From contig JAFREE010000189.1 in the NCBI GenBank assembly GCA_019400425.1, positions 1 through 40,633 on the forward strand: a stretch of 40,633 bases of DNA. The letters are read 5' to 3'. Below the pieces are notes generated by a model. The model saw only the letters and a list, made by a program, of their open reading frames with translations. It made no database searches and had not been told where the DNA came from. A program made the position numbers and the translations under genes. This document shows, piece by piece, positions 1 to 10,145 of this stretch. Source of the DNA: Hymenochaete sp. R1 (Eukaryota > Basidiomycota > Agaricomycetes > Hymenochaetales > Hymenochaetaceae). Position 1 is the stretch's first letter; each line of letters opens with the position of its first letter.

Positions 1-1527
1 TACAAAAGTATGAAGACAGAAATAAATGTACTAGAAGAGCGGAAAACATGGGAATATGTTTATCCACCTAAAGGAGCGAATATACTAGGAACAAAGTTTG
101 TATACAAGACTAAGCGTCTAGCAAATGGAGAAATAGATAAATTCAAAGCAAGACTAGTAGTACAAGGATACGCACAGCGTGAAGGAATAGACTTTAAAGA
201 CGATGATCTATTTGCACCTGTTGCAAGATTATCAAATGTGCGAATAATACTATCATGGGCAGCAAGTAATAACATGGAAATAGAACAGATTGACGTAAAA
301 TCTGCCTATCTATATGGAGAACTAAATAAAGATGAAGAAATATACCTACGTCCACCTCTGGGTAATCTACTAAAAGAATTAAAAAAATATCAAGTATTAA
401 AACTAAAGAAAGCATTGTATGGACTAAAACAAGCAGGACGAAGATGGTATACTACATTAAGAAAAATATTAGAATCACTAGGATTAACACAATCATCATA
501 CGACGCAGCAGTATTTTATAAACAACATGACAAACAAGTATTAATAATATTGTTCATACACGTCGATGATATAACAATATGCGGAAGAACAAAGTTAATG
601 ATACTAGCATTTAAGAAGAATTTAGAAAGACACGTTCAATTTACAGATGATGGAGAAATTCATTAGTTACTAGGAATAGAAATAAAGAGAGATAGAAACG
701 AAAGAACAATTATGCTAAGACAAAAGCATTATATTGAAACAATACTAGAGCGATTCAAGTTTGACAAAGAAAGAACACGTAAAGCACCAATGGAAACAGG
801 ATTAATCTTAACTGCGGCAGAAGAACAAACTAAAGAAGAAGAAGAATTTATGAAAGATATCCCATACATGAATATGATAGGGGCCCTACGTTATGCAGCA
901 GATTGTACAAGACCAGATATAGGTTATCCAACAGGACAACTAGCGCGCTACCTGGCTGGACCAGGAATTAAACATTATAACGCTGCAAAACACGTATTTC
1001 AGTATCTTAAAGGAACAGCAGAAAAGTGGTTAATATTAGGCGGAAAAGAAAACACAGACTTAACCGCGTATACAGATTCAGACGGAATGACCACACCAGG
1101 ATCAAAACCGGTAATGGGATACTTATTTCAACTAGGAAAAGGCACAGTACACTGGTCAAGTAAGCGAGCTGGTATGGCAACACTTTCAGTAACAGAAGCA
1201 GAGATTACAGCATTAGCATATACGACGCAAGAAGTAATATACTTGAAGCGATTCATAAATGAAGTACTGCAGACTTCACACCAGCCGATAAAGACTTACT
1301 GCGATAATGCAGCCGTAGTAATGATCATAGGAAAAGAAGACGAACAAAAGTTTACACAGCGAAACAGACATTTTGAGTACAGAAAAGATTTCTTTAAAGA
1401 TTATATCAAAGCAGGATATTTAGAAGTATTAAAGATTAAGACAGAAGATCAGTTAGCAGACATATTAACAAAGTCACTATCAGCAGATAAAGTACAGCGC
1501 TTTACTCGAATACTCAGACTCGTGTAG
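1..1527 (+). pseudogene. Ty1/copia polyprotein, 3' part: reverse transcriptase and RNase H, with an internal stop
   Basis: This is the C-terminal part of a copia-type Pol. The frame is open to the left window edge, so the capsid, protease and integrase parts lie outside. Visible RT motifs are IDVKSAYLYGEL, KKALYGLKQAG and the catalytic HVDD (two Asp codons at 565-570). RNase H follows with YTDSDG, SVTEAE, YCDNAAVV and a C-terminal LADILTKSLS block, which is the normal end of copia Pol. The frame is interrupted by a single TAG at 664-666 between RT and RNase H. Both sides are in the same frame, so this is a point nonsense change and not a frameshift. Codons are strikingly A-rich (aga, gga, cta, gta), unlike the host genes further right. 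The element looks young but inactive, unless the stop is read through. Confidence 0.93.
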
Positions 1528-1531
1528 CGCT

Positions 1532-1678
1532 GAAGGGGAGTGTTAAAGTAAGATTACATAAGATACCGCATATAGGCGGCTTAGGCAATGTAGCAGAGCA
1601 ACTTGTATATATACCCCTCTGTTCCGTAGTCTGAAAATCTATCTAAGTTTCCCCCTACGCTTCCTACCTTCATCTCAG
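1532..1678 (+). repeat. Polypurine tract and start of copia 3' LTR
   Basis: Directly after the pol stop comes the purine run gaaggggag (1532-1540), followed by TGTTAAAGTA at 1541. This is the usual order of polypurine tract and LTR 5' end (TG) in copia elements. A TATA-like tgtatatata lies about 70 nt into it, as expected for an LTR promoter. The right end of the LTR could not be fixed, because the 5' LTR is outside the window and no target-site duplication can be compared. The end given is only a guess at a CA dinucleotide. Confidence 0.6.
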
Positions 1679-1802
1679 CTTGTAAGTAAGTCCATGATCT
1701 GTGCTTGTAGTTACCCAATAGTATTGTTCAGAGTGCCCATGTGCTGCTCAAGCAAATCTGCAATGATCTGGTTTAGTGCTGTGGTCTGTGCTGTATTGAG
1801 AG

Positions 1803-2612
1803 TTAAGCCATGAATGTTTGCTGTGGGGTTAGGAGTAATGGGTGTTCCTGGTGTGCCTGTACCGGGGTGTGAGTTGGGATTGTGCTAGGATGCATGCACA
1901 CCCTGAGCAGGGAATTGAGTATTTTGCATATTGTTGGTTGGGGGAGGTAAGCATTAAAAACTTTCGACCTAATGTCATGATCGCAGTACAACTGGTAGTG
2001 CGATGCTGACAATTGGGCACTAAGTGCTGTGATTCCTAGAGTTTGATTATCTGTTATTGTAGTGATCTGTCCAGGGATGATCAGCTGATGTTGACTTTGA
2101 CTCTTGATAAACTGTTTTAGTTTATGAAGATTGTCTAAGGCTGATGTTGTATCTGTTGTGGATAACTCTCAAATTTGGTAGATCAGGTCATCCGAGAGCT
2201 CCGCTCGTCGCTTGTTTGGAATCCAGTGTCGAAGTGTTGCTCTAGATTCTTCCAGAGAATCTTGCTGTAACCTTCGAAGTATCCAGGGGGCCGTAAAGGG
2301 TTTCAGAAGTTCGTTTTTTGGCAAGGTTTTCTCCTTGTATGTGGGTTTTAACGAAGTTGAAATATTAATCGATTGAATGGGAGTAGGAGATACATGGGAT
2401 TTCAAACCAACATCAGGGGGTATCATTATAGGGGGTGGAGTTGAATCCACAATGGTTACAGGGGTTGAACCCGCATTCTTGGAAATTGAAGGATAGCTTG
2501 GAAAAATCAGATTTAAAAGGAATGCATAAGGACGTGATTCTGGAGGTGGGGGAAAAATAGGAAAGGGGGAAGTTTCAAAAACAGAAGAAAACCGAGGCAG
2601 GACCGCATTCAC
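1803..2612 (-). pseudogene. Unidentified ORF behind the Gag-like gene, one in-frame stop
   Basis: A single minus-strand frame is open from about 2612 to 1803 except for one TGA at 2169-2171. The first half is Pro/Ser-rich and ends in a basic, charged stretch (around EESRATLRHWIPNKRRAEL). The second half, after the stop, looks like a folded or coiled segment (LDNLHKLKQFIKSQSQ, then ITDNQTLGITALSAQL). I do not recognise the protein. There is no ATG at the 5' end of the frame, so it may be reached from the preceding Gag frame. It occupies the place where protease and RT would be expected in a gypsy element, and none of their motifs is visible. Confidence 0.4.
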
Positions 2613-4204
2613 TGCTCGGGGTTGTGAAAAGAATGTTCGTCATCAGAAGGGAGGGAAGGAAGGGAAGGATCAATCTCAAATTCATCCACAAAGTCCATCT
2701 CTTTCGCTTCAGCAATCTCCTGTGCCAGCCAGGCCCGATAAGCAGGACGTAGACTCCGAATATACCCTTTAGCCTGTCACTTGCCTTCAGGGCACTCCTT
2801 CGCAAAGTGACCAGGTTTACCGCAGTTGAAGCATACGTTCCTGCGCTTTGCTTCGTCCAACTGCATGGGCTCACCTACACCACCAAAGGTTGTTCCTGTC
2901 GGGTCACGTCGATGACTATCTTGATGGAACTTCCTTTCCTTTGGTTGGAACACTTGACGCGAGTTGGAGGGAATATTCTTCCTTGAGTCCTGATGCACTT
3001 GTTTCTGTGCTCGTACCTGTTCCTGATCTGACATGCTCATTCTCTGTAGCCGGAATAGGTCTTGATTTCTGGGATGACCTTTGCAATTTCGAGTGCTACT
3101 TCAGAGTCAATTGCAACACAAACCTGTTCCAATAAGAAAGTGTCAAAGCTGCTATTTGAATATCCTGTCTGCATGATGTACTGGTCGAGAAGTTGGAAGT
3201 ATTCCGCAACAGTATGAGATCCTTGTCGGAGCGACAGAATTTTGGTATGGGCTTCGAGTTGGGCGTTCTTGTTTCCAAATCGTTCAATGCATTCCTTCCA
3301 GAATGCTGTGAAGGTACCAAAGTTTGGCTGCGCTAGAAATTCGCCTGTGATGGGGTCAAGTAACGCGATCTGGGATTTATGTTGAGCCCAGGTAGCCGCT
3401 GTTCCACCTTTCATGAACAAGAGGACGCAAGTAATCTTGTCCACGTCCGTCTTGATCTTGTCCTTGTTCTGGACGAAGTAGAGAGCTATTTGCGCTGCAA
3501 ACATTTCCCAGTGGACGCCGTTGAAGTCGGAGGGTTTACCACCCATGTTGGATGATTTCTTTTCATCGTCAGCCATGGCGGTTGATTCGTTAGGAGGGGG
3601 GCTGGGAGGAGGACTAGGTGGTGGTGGGGATGTAGGAACAAAGGTCTTGTCGCCGGCTTCTTCGTCTGATTCTTCCGAAGGTTCTTCTGAGGATTCTGGC
3701 TCAAAATTCAGATCCTGACTTGGCTGAGTAGTAATCGGATTCTCCTGAGGAACGTTCTCCGTCGACCAGTCTGTCAGAGGAAGAGGAAGGGTGAAGAGGG
3801 GTGAATTCGGACTTGTCTGACTCGCTTCTCTCGATAACTGACTGGGTTTCCCCTTCGGATATGGGCTCAGAGGACCTAGTGTCGGAGGAAAGTGCTGTGT
3901 GGGACTCTGGCTCGTCGATGCTGAGATCCTCTTCGAAGGAACTGGAGGAGCCTGCTTCTCTGTCTTCTTCGTTCTCTTGCTGGTCGATCCACCAACCTGT
4001 AACGCTACGTCGCTCTCTTCGAAGGTGTCTCGCCGCTTCCCTAAGTTCGCGCTCGTCGAGGTCGTGCTCCTGTGCGAGGTACTCGAGTGAGTCAACTGAT
4101 GACCTGTCTCCGAAGACCGATGACCTTCTTGAGCTCTCGGATCCACTGTCGCTTTCGTCTCGGAGGTAGTGGGTTCTGTTCAAGATATTATTGTACTTGG
4201 TCAT
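2609..4204 (-). pseudogene. Ty3/gypsy-like Gag with CCHC zinc knuckle, frame-broken
   Basis: This is a retrotransposon capsid-type protein on the minus strand. The central part (frame 4146-3037) carries the typical retrotransposon Gag stretch, including GGTAATWAQHK and FWKECIERFG. The frame ends at 3037 in an ATGA overlap, and the next frame (from 3040) continues the protein with a basic linker and the zinc knuckle CFNCGKPGHFAKEC at 2792-2833. A TGA at 2777-2779 interrupts this frame, but coding-like sequence (SLRPAYRAWLAQEIAEAKE) continues to a TGA at 2609-2611. The N-terminus is ambiguous: an ATG at 4204 opens a different frame, rich in acidic and Ser residues, that overlaps the main frame down to 3701. 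No protease, RT or integrase was found next to it. It is most likely a decayed element. A domesticated or frameshifting Gag is a less likely reading. Confidence 0.75.
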
Positions 4205-6580
4205 TTGCTTGAGTCTGGGACTCTTGGAATTCTCGCAGCTTTTGATTGACAATTTAAAGGTCAATGGGAAGGGAATAGCTAGAAGGTTGTATCTTGAAGT
4301 GTGGTGTCTTGGCGAGGGCGCACTGGTAAGGATTTCCTTTGACTGAGACGTAGTTGTCCCAAGACCACAAGAGGTTTGGACAGAGGTTGTATCTCGGATC
4401 GTAAATGATTTCCCAGTCCCTGGATACCTCAGTAAAGAGAGCACCAATTGCCCAGTTTCAGCGAGTTAACTACATCGAGTAAAAGCTATCTCTCCAAATG
4501 TTTTCTTCCTCTCTTTGTGCTTTGTCAAAGTCGAGTGTTGGTAGTTGCAGACTTACATTTTGTGCGGTTTTGAAGATATCAAAAAGTCCTACTGCCTGGA
4601 TTGCTCTGTTGAGATGAATGACAGTTCTGGGGTTGCATATGATGTCCAGTTTTAATGATAAGGGGGTGGTGAAGTTTGTGGAGGAGGAACAGGTAAAGGT
4701 TGTTGTGATACTTGCTTCTGTAATCTCCTTTTGAAGAGTCAGACGATAATTTTGAATCCAAAGGCATGAAGGATGATGTGTAGAGGAGGGTGAGCAATCA
4801 CCAATTTGCTAGAATATCTCCAGAGAATGTGGTTACAGAAGGCAATGATGATGGATAGAGGTATGATGGGTAGAGGGCGTGAGATGGAGTATAAGAGAGT
4901 TCTGACCTTATGTCAGGCAACCAACTAGCGAGAGACAAATCCATTCAAGGTAGTTAGCCTCCAGGTCACGCAACAGAGATAGATTTGTAGAGGGAGAGAG
5001 GGATTGGCTCAGATCACTAGCTGTGGAATTAGACCAGGTCAGAACTGGGGAGCTAAGTACAGGAAACTACTCTACTTATATATCCAGTGAAGGCTGCACA
5101 CAGACTATGAGGCTGTATGTGTGCTGACTGAGCTACCTACTAGAAAAGGAAGATAATAGAATGTCATAGAAGGGCATAGAACAAAAGAATAATCTGGTGA
5201 GTCGGATGACATCATAGTATGGAGCTGAATGATTAGTAATGATGAGAAAGGATAAACATAGAAAAGGATGAAATGCATGTGATAAAAGAAAGTGATGACA
5301 AAGATGGATGTCAGAACGAGAGTGTGGGAAAGGGGAGAATTAAAAGAAAATAAGTCAAGGCATGACATACAGTGAAAGATCAAGCAAGGTCTCATGTAGC
5401 TGAAGTTCAACAAGTTCTACCAGTGCAACATTTGTAGATGGTATTAGTGTACCTGAATCCCCTATTGCAAGTCTAGATTCATACAGGTTATCGACAGACT
5501 TACCTACACCTGCTTCAAGAAGGGAAAAGAGTGTGAGTGCAGACAAGGGAACAATCGAGCTGCTCATTTGGCAAGAGACCTAGTCCTGCTAACTTCTGTA
5601 GCATGTTATGGAACTTTGGTACAAGGCTTATCTAAGGCTTGCTGACTAAGCCTAATCGACACCTTTTATAGGTAAAGGTTATAACTTCAGGGTAGAGTTT
5701 CAAAGAGTAAGAGTTTTTAAAGCCGAGGCTTTATTAGAGACCTTGTAACCAGATAGTTATTGAGAACTAAGAGGTCAAGCTGAGGTTCTAACACCAAAGC
5801 TTGCCCTCTATTTATACTACATGAGGAGGCTGTGCAGGCTGTGCATGGACCATCTGACTAATACAAAAGAATGTTCCAGAAATGAGTCATGTGGAGTCGA
5901 ATGACATCATCATGAGATGAAACATGAAACAACAATAGAAAACAAAAGAAAACACGTCAAGCAAAAGAGAACAATAAAGAAAATTTAGGTAAGGGGTTTT
6001 ATTGTTGTAACATAGCACAGGTATCAATGTGCTCCCCGCAATCACAGTCACTATTAGGAGGTGGGTATGCCACTTAGCTTCAAATTTGGTGCAATGACTA
6101 ACCAAAATATGTCAAAACTCTTATGCCAGATACTCTTGCGTGCAGAATGCAGATCTGCTGGAATTTTTTTGCAGATGTAGAAGAGCTCCCTCAAGTTGAC
6201 TCTTCCAGTGGAAATATTTCCACCGAATGCGGAAGAGGTTGTAGGATTTCCACAAACATCACTAACTACCATATATCCTCCTACCAAAGTAAGGATTTAA
6301 TTCCAACTTTGTCAACACAATAAATCTAAGAACATGGAACCAATAAATATTACACTCTGTTCCAATTATATATAGCCATCTTATTGTGTTGTGTCTGCTG
6401 TGCTAGTTTATTGACAGGAGAGAAGCTTTGAGAGAAAATTGAGCAAAAACAAATTAGAGATGGCGAAGCTATTTGCATGTCACAGGTAGTATTTCATTGA
6501 CTGTCCATTGACTGTAACTGACAAGGCCAGAGCAGTCCGAGTCTTAAGCTGGAATGTATATTTCATCCTACTTATGTTCC
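4205..6580. other. ORF-poor, LTR-like repetitive DNA
   Basis: No convincing coding region is present. Several promoter-like AT tracts occur (ttatatat near 5078, tttatact near 5811, tatatata near 6370). Small inverted repeats are visible, for example taaagcc/ggctttA around 5718-5733. Two blocks, roughly 5070-5360 and 5808-5960, share colinear motifs, including ctctactt/ctctattt followed by ata, a 17-nt gagtcggatgacatcat (one mismatch between copies), and a 3' aaaagaaaa-n-gtcaag motif. They read as diverged LTR fragments. A short minus frame at 5355-5567 looks weakly protein-like but is not identified. Confidence 0.4.
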
Positions 6581-7524
6581 TCAACTTCCAAGTAAGGATC
6601 CAATACCGGAAGTGCCCTGTATTTTTTCGTGATCTGCTAAATTGGCCTGCGCCTCATATACGGTTATAAGAGGCTCCTGTCTCCTCTACTTGCATATAAA
6701 CAACAGGTAAACATATCCGACAGCGCATTCTGACGCACCTCGGTCCATTTACCTCGTAGTCCGATATAGTGAATTAGCACGGAAGATGCCTCTTGTGAGC
6801 AAGGAAAGTAAACGGTCAAGGAGCTGAGAGTAGAGAATTTTGAAGCCCTGGTCGGCAGAACGATGAGCTAGAGCTTAGAACATAAACGAGCTTCATAGAT
6901 GAAAGAACAACACACTTGACGGAATATGTCCCAATTTCGTTGGATTGTGGAATGGGGGGTGTGATTTGACAAGGATCCTTTTCAATCAAGTCCGAAAAGT
7001 CGAGATTTTCTTCGTTTGCAAACTGCGAGTACAGTCAAACAACGGCACTGCATTAATGCACAAGGAAGCCCACCAATCGCATCTCGACCGGGGTCTTTTC
7101 TGCAGATTTAGTCCGGAGCAAAATCGTCTGCAATTTCACGGAGCCAGTAAAAGGGACATGTAGGACCCTGACCAACGCAATTTCTCTAGTTGTGAATAAG
7201 GCTGTGGCGGGAGGGGTAAGACTATGACTCACAGGCCGTCTTCATCGTCGCTCTCGATCCACTGAACTACATTTTGCAACTGAGGATCCAATGAATGCTG
7301 ATTAAAAGCGGTACCTGTGTTTCATCCATCCTCCTATTCCATGGTTTAATGATGTCCTTCACCGGACAAGGCGATTCGTCACTGACATTGAGGCCTCTGA
7401 CATTGGGGAAGTCGACGTATTGGTATAAGTTGTCTGCTGAGTCCTCATCCATATGATCGTGATCGCCATGCCCATGCGCGTGGTCGTGATCATGAGCTTC
7501 GTCGCTGCAATGGTTATGAGACAT
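6581..7524 (-). CDS. PITH domain-containing protein (PITHD1-like)
   Basis: The protein is about 217 aa from six exons: 7524-7315, 7261-7233, 7167-7074, 7022-6916, 6847-6739 and 6685-6581. Introns are 51-68 nt and all phases close. It starts MSHNHC and has the His/Asp-rich leader typical of PITHD1 proteins (DHDHAHGHGDHDH). The PITH beta-barrel follows, with WIESDDED, VPFTGSVKL, ENLDFSDL, YIGLRGKWTE and ITVYEAQANLADHEK. Length and order match the family, whose human member is about 211 aa. The domain is also found at the C-terminus of thioredoxin-like TXNL1, which associates with the proteasome. The function of stand-alone PITH proteins in fungi is not settled. The ATG at 7524 was chosen because a GTG just upstream has no family support. 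The gene is divergent from the UBX gene. Confidence 0.9.
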
Positions 7525-7757
7525 GACGAACACAAAGGAAGGTGAGAGGAGGAGTACAAGTACTAGTACGAGTGTCAGTAGCCTATGTCCGCCCTGTTCC
7601 GAGAACGCAATTTATCACGTGGTAGAACCCACTCGCTGCGCAAGCATGCATTCGAACTCGCGCTTCATCGATACTTCCCATAACGCTAACGCAGAGTCAC
7701 CTTGTTCTAGTAAATATGATCGGAGAACTGGATCCACTTCTTCAGACTGTTGAGCAA
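7525..7757. promoter_or_regulatory. Divergent promoter region, PITH / UBX genes
   Basis: This short spacer lies between two divergent start codons and must hold both promoters. A 68-codon minus frame (7615-7821) overlaps it and looks partly protein-like, but it has no recognisable family. I treat it as chance. Confidence 0.4.
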
Positions 7758-8871
7758 ATGGAATCAGGCGTTGATTCACCGTCTCAAGAAGATGTCGCGC
7801 CATCGAACTGTGGTCAATCACAAGGCGAAGTCAAGACCCCATCAGATATTCGTGGTTAGCTATCGTGTTCTTACTTGTTTAGAGACATTGACTTAAAGCG
7901 ACAGCCACGTTGTGACTGATAGTCGACATTAGCAACGAACTGGGTGCAACACAGAGCGGGCCGTCGATACTGCCCAGAGATTTCCAGTATTATTTACCAC
8001 CGCACGCTGTGGCGCCATCCGAACCAGAGCGGTTAGGTGTGCCTTTTGCTGTGTTTCCATGCCCGCTGTAGAGTTCTTGAACTTTATCTAGACGATAAAG
8101 ACTTCGAGCCTAGTAAAGAAGACATGGCTCGGGAAATAGCTCGGATAAGGGCCACGATCGAGGGTAAACCTCTTCGTACAGAGAGCCAGCGGGACGAGGA
8201 CAAACAAAAGCTCCTGGATCGGTTTCCAAAGGTAAGGAAGGCCGCTTCTTTCACATTGTTATTGATTTCATTATTATCGGTAGGCGACCGTTCGAGTGCA
8301 ATTCCCAGATAAATCTGCACTCGAGAAGGTGTTCTCCTCGACCGATAAAATCAAACCCATATATGCGTTCGTCAGAGATTGTCTGAGGGAAGATATGAAA
8401 AGCCATAAGTTTGTGCTGTGTAGGTTGATTCGGCATCGTTTGTGAGTTCCTGGTACTTAGTCCGTGACCTTCATCCAGTTGAATGGCCAAAGAAGGAGTA
8501 TCGAAACTCCGATCCAGAAGTGAAGAGCCAAAGTCTACAAAGCTTAGGATTTGGATCCGGCGCCCTGTTGCACTTCAAGTTCATTGAAGCAGACGTCCAA
8601 CTGACATGTGAGTGCTCTTAGTCGGTTATATTCACGTTCTTACCGGCATAAACGAGCAGCATCCGATGTCCCTCCGCTACGTCCGGAAATACTGGCGTCC
8701 GCTAGCCTTGCTCCAGTAAAGTCCTCTGCACAGAACAGTAACGCACCGACCCCAGTCGTAGCAAATTCTATTCCTCAAAAGAACCCGGGAGATGATAAAA
8801 ATGCGAAGTTGGCGAAATTGTCGAAATTCATCAGTGCGTCTCTATTAAAGTCGTGCATAGATCATAACTAA
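7758..8871 (+). CDS. UBX-domain protein of the TUG/ASPL (Ubx4) family
   Basis: Exons are 7758-7854, 7923-8036, 8092-8231, 8284-8419, 8461-8607 and 8660-8871, giving about 281 aa. An in-frame ATG at 7716 would add 14 residues. The helical stretch before the UBX domain (EDMAREIARIRATIEGKPL, then KLLDRFPK) leads into the beta-grasp segment VRVQFPDKSALEKVF. This is the arrangement of ASPSCR1/TUG, whose UBX domain binds the AAA ATPase p97/Cdc48. A basic C-terminal tail follows (PLRPEILASA, KNAKLAKLSKF). The N-terminal ubiquitin-like domain found in many TUG proteins is not visible. The protein is therefore short, or an upstream exon was missed in the 230 bp before the PITH gene. The 41-nt intron at 8420-8460 and the last exon are the least certain parts. 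Confidence 0.8.
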
Positions 8872-9216
8872 ATGTTTCGTAGGGAAAAGGCCTTGATCAT
8901 AATTCCATTGCGCAAGCATACTAATAGCGGGAGTCTCCGTAGTGCTTGTTATTTACAAATGAGCCAGTGCACGTCTATGCGTTCCACTGGACGGCGTTTT
9001 GCGCATGGTCAAAGCTTACACTTAATTTCTATTCATAATATACACCTATCAAAACTCCATAAACGCCTATCCAGTTATGTATTACAAGACATGTATTTCT
9101 GAGATACAGACAGCCATTTTACTTATTTTGCTCCGGTAAACGTAATATCGCCCTTCCCACGTGTTCCCGTTGTGCTCAAAAGATGGCCAACACGTTGTTC
9201 TCCTTCATGTACGACC
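8872..9216. other. Intergenic, nothing recognised
   Basis: This is the spacer between the UBX stop and the HSP20-like start, with both genes on the plus strand. It is AT-rich and contains no coding frame with family support. An alternative last exon of the UBX gene could begin after the tag at 8879-8881. Confidence 0.4.
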
Positions 9217-9825
9217 ATGATCAGACACCCCGTTCAACGGCGCCCCATCCCTTCTACCTCACGTATTGACACCCAAGGATCCACATCGACGACCACTGTG
9301 TCTTCGACCGACACTATCGAGCCCATCACACCCATCGATACGGACGAGTTCTTCATCGACCACCTTTGGAAGCAAGTGCGGTCCAGAAGGAAGGGACAGG
9401 CTAAGAAAGAAGAGCCTCTCGTGGGCGTCGAAGCTGTTGAAGTGGTGAACGGAAAGCAATCTTCTCAGAGCTTGGAGGGGGAGAAAGTTGAAGGATCAAG
9501 ACGTCCCGTTAGACGTAGATCCCTGTGAGTGTTGCCGATCTCCATTTGAGCCCGTCCACGACTCACCAACAGTCATTAATGTTACGTGCACGATGAGCTC
9601 AGAACCATACGGGAAAGTGCAGACGGACGGAATTGCCTTGCGGTCATTCATCTTCCTGGTGTACATAAGCCCGACGTCCATGTCAGCTACCAGCCAGACC
9701 CAAGGAGACTTGTGATTTCGTACAAGTTGGTGTCGGAGACTGAGAAATGGGAAGAGAATAAGGTCACACAAGAGACGACAGAACGAAGATGTGTTCGTGC
9801 TATTCCTCTTCCAATCAGCGTTCGG
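9217..9825 (+). CDS. HSP20/alpha-crystallin-like domain protein, 3' end unresolved
   Basis: Two exons are supported: 9217-9524 and 9603-9825 (intron 78 nt, ending ctcag). The N-terminal 100 residues are low-complexity, Ser/Thr-rich and then basic, with one ordered-looking motif (TDEFFIDHLWKQVRSRRKG). The second exon resembles the middle of an alpha-crystallin domain, with an IHLPGVHKPDVHV strand pair, RRLVISYK, then TERRCVRAIPLP. Proteins of this fold act as ATP-independent holdases. The final beta-strand of the domain could not be placed. The frame may run on to 10173 without an intron, or splice at GTGCGT (9826) into a short exon near 9865. The product is therefore either truncated or incompletely modelled. 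The start codon is the first in-frame ATG. Confidence 0.55.
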
Positions 9826-10145
9826 GTGCGTACCATCCATCCTTTTGTCTTCGTATCTATGCAGATGACCTGCCTCCCAGCCCGAGCAAGTTCGAGCCAC
9901 CATGTCAGAGCGAAAGCTTTACATTTCATACCCAAACACAAATTAAACCGAGTTCCCGAACATTTATCGCATTCATTATTCACTTTCACTCCTCGTACCC
10001 TGTATTATACATCAGCCAGCCAAGCGCTTTGCTGGAGGAATGTTGTATTATTTTATGGAAAAAATGATTACGTAAAGAAGGGTATAAGACCTCGTCGCTC
10101 CGCTCCGCTTTTGAAGCCTCTCTTCCGTCGACGTTCATTGAAGAT

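Larger units (their letters stand above)
1..1678 (+). mobile_element. Ty1/copia LTR retrotransposon, 3' portion
   Basis: The element consists of the broken pol frame, the polypurine tract and the beginning of the 3' LTR. The left part lies outside the window. It abuts a Ty3/gypsy-like relic in the opposite orientation, so the region is a nest of LTR elements. Confidence 0.85.
1803..5100 (-). mobile_element. Degraded gypsy-like LTR element (Gag plus orphan ORF)
   Basis: The extent is set by the orphan ORF on one side and by LTR-like, ORF-poor DNA upstream of Gag on the other. A TATA-like tatatat lies near 5080, reading as a minus-strand promoter. I could not match two LTR ends, so the boundaries are provisional. 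Confidence 0.45.

Noticed and set aside
3521..3718. Plus-strand Gly-rich ORF opposite Gag
   Set aside because: It is the antisense of a Pro-rich Gag segment, a standard low-complexity shadow.
5355..5567. Minus-strand 70-codon ORF (starts MSSSIVPLSALTLF) as a gene
   Set aside because: It lies inside LTR-like DNA and shows no domain. It could be the start of another element's Gag, but this cannot be supported.
7615..7821. 68-codon minus-strand ORF as a separate small gene
   Set aside because: It overlaps the first exon of the UBX gene and the shared promoter, and it has no recognisable motif. It is kept only as a low-level possibility.
9183..9266. Alternative start of the HSP20-like gene at the ATG at 9183
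   Set aside because: That frame stops after 28 codons, and no intron was found that joins it to the EFFIDHLWKQ frame.
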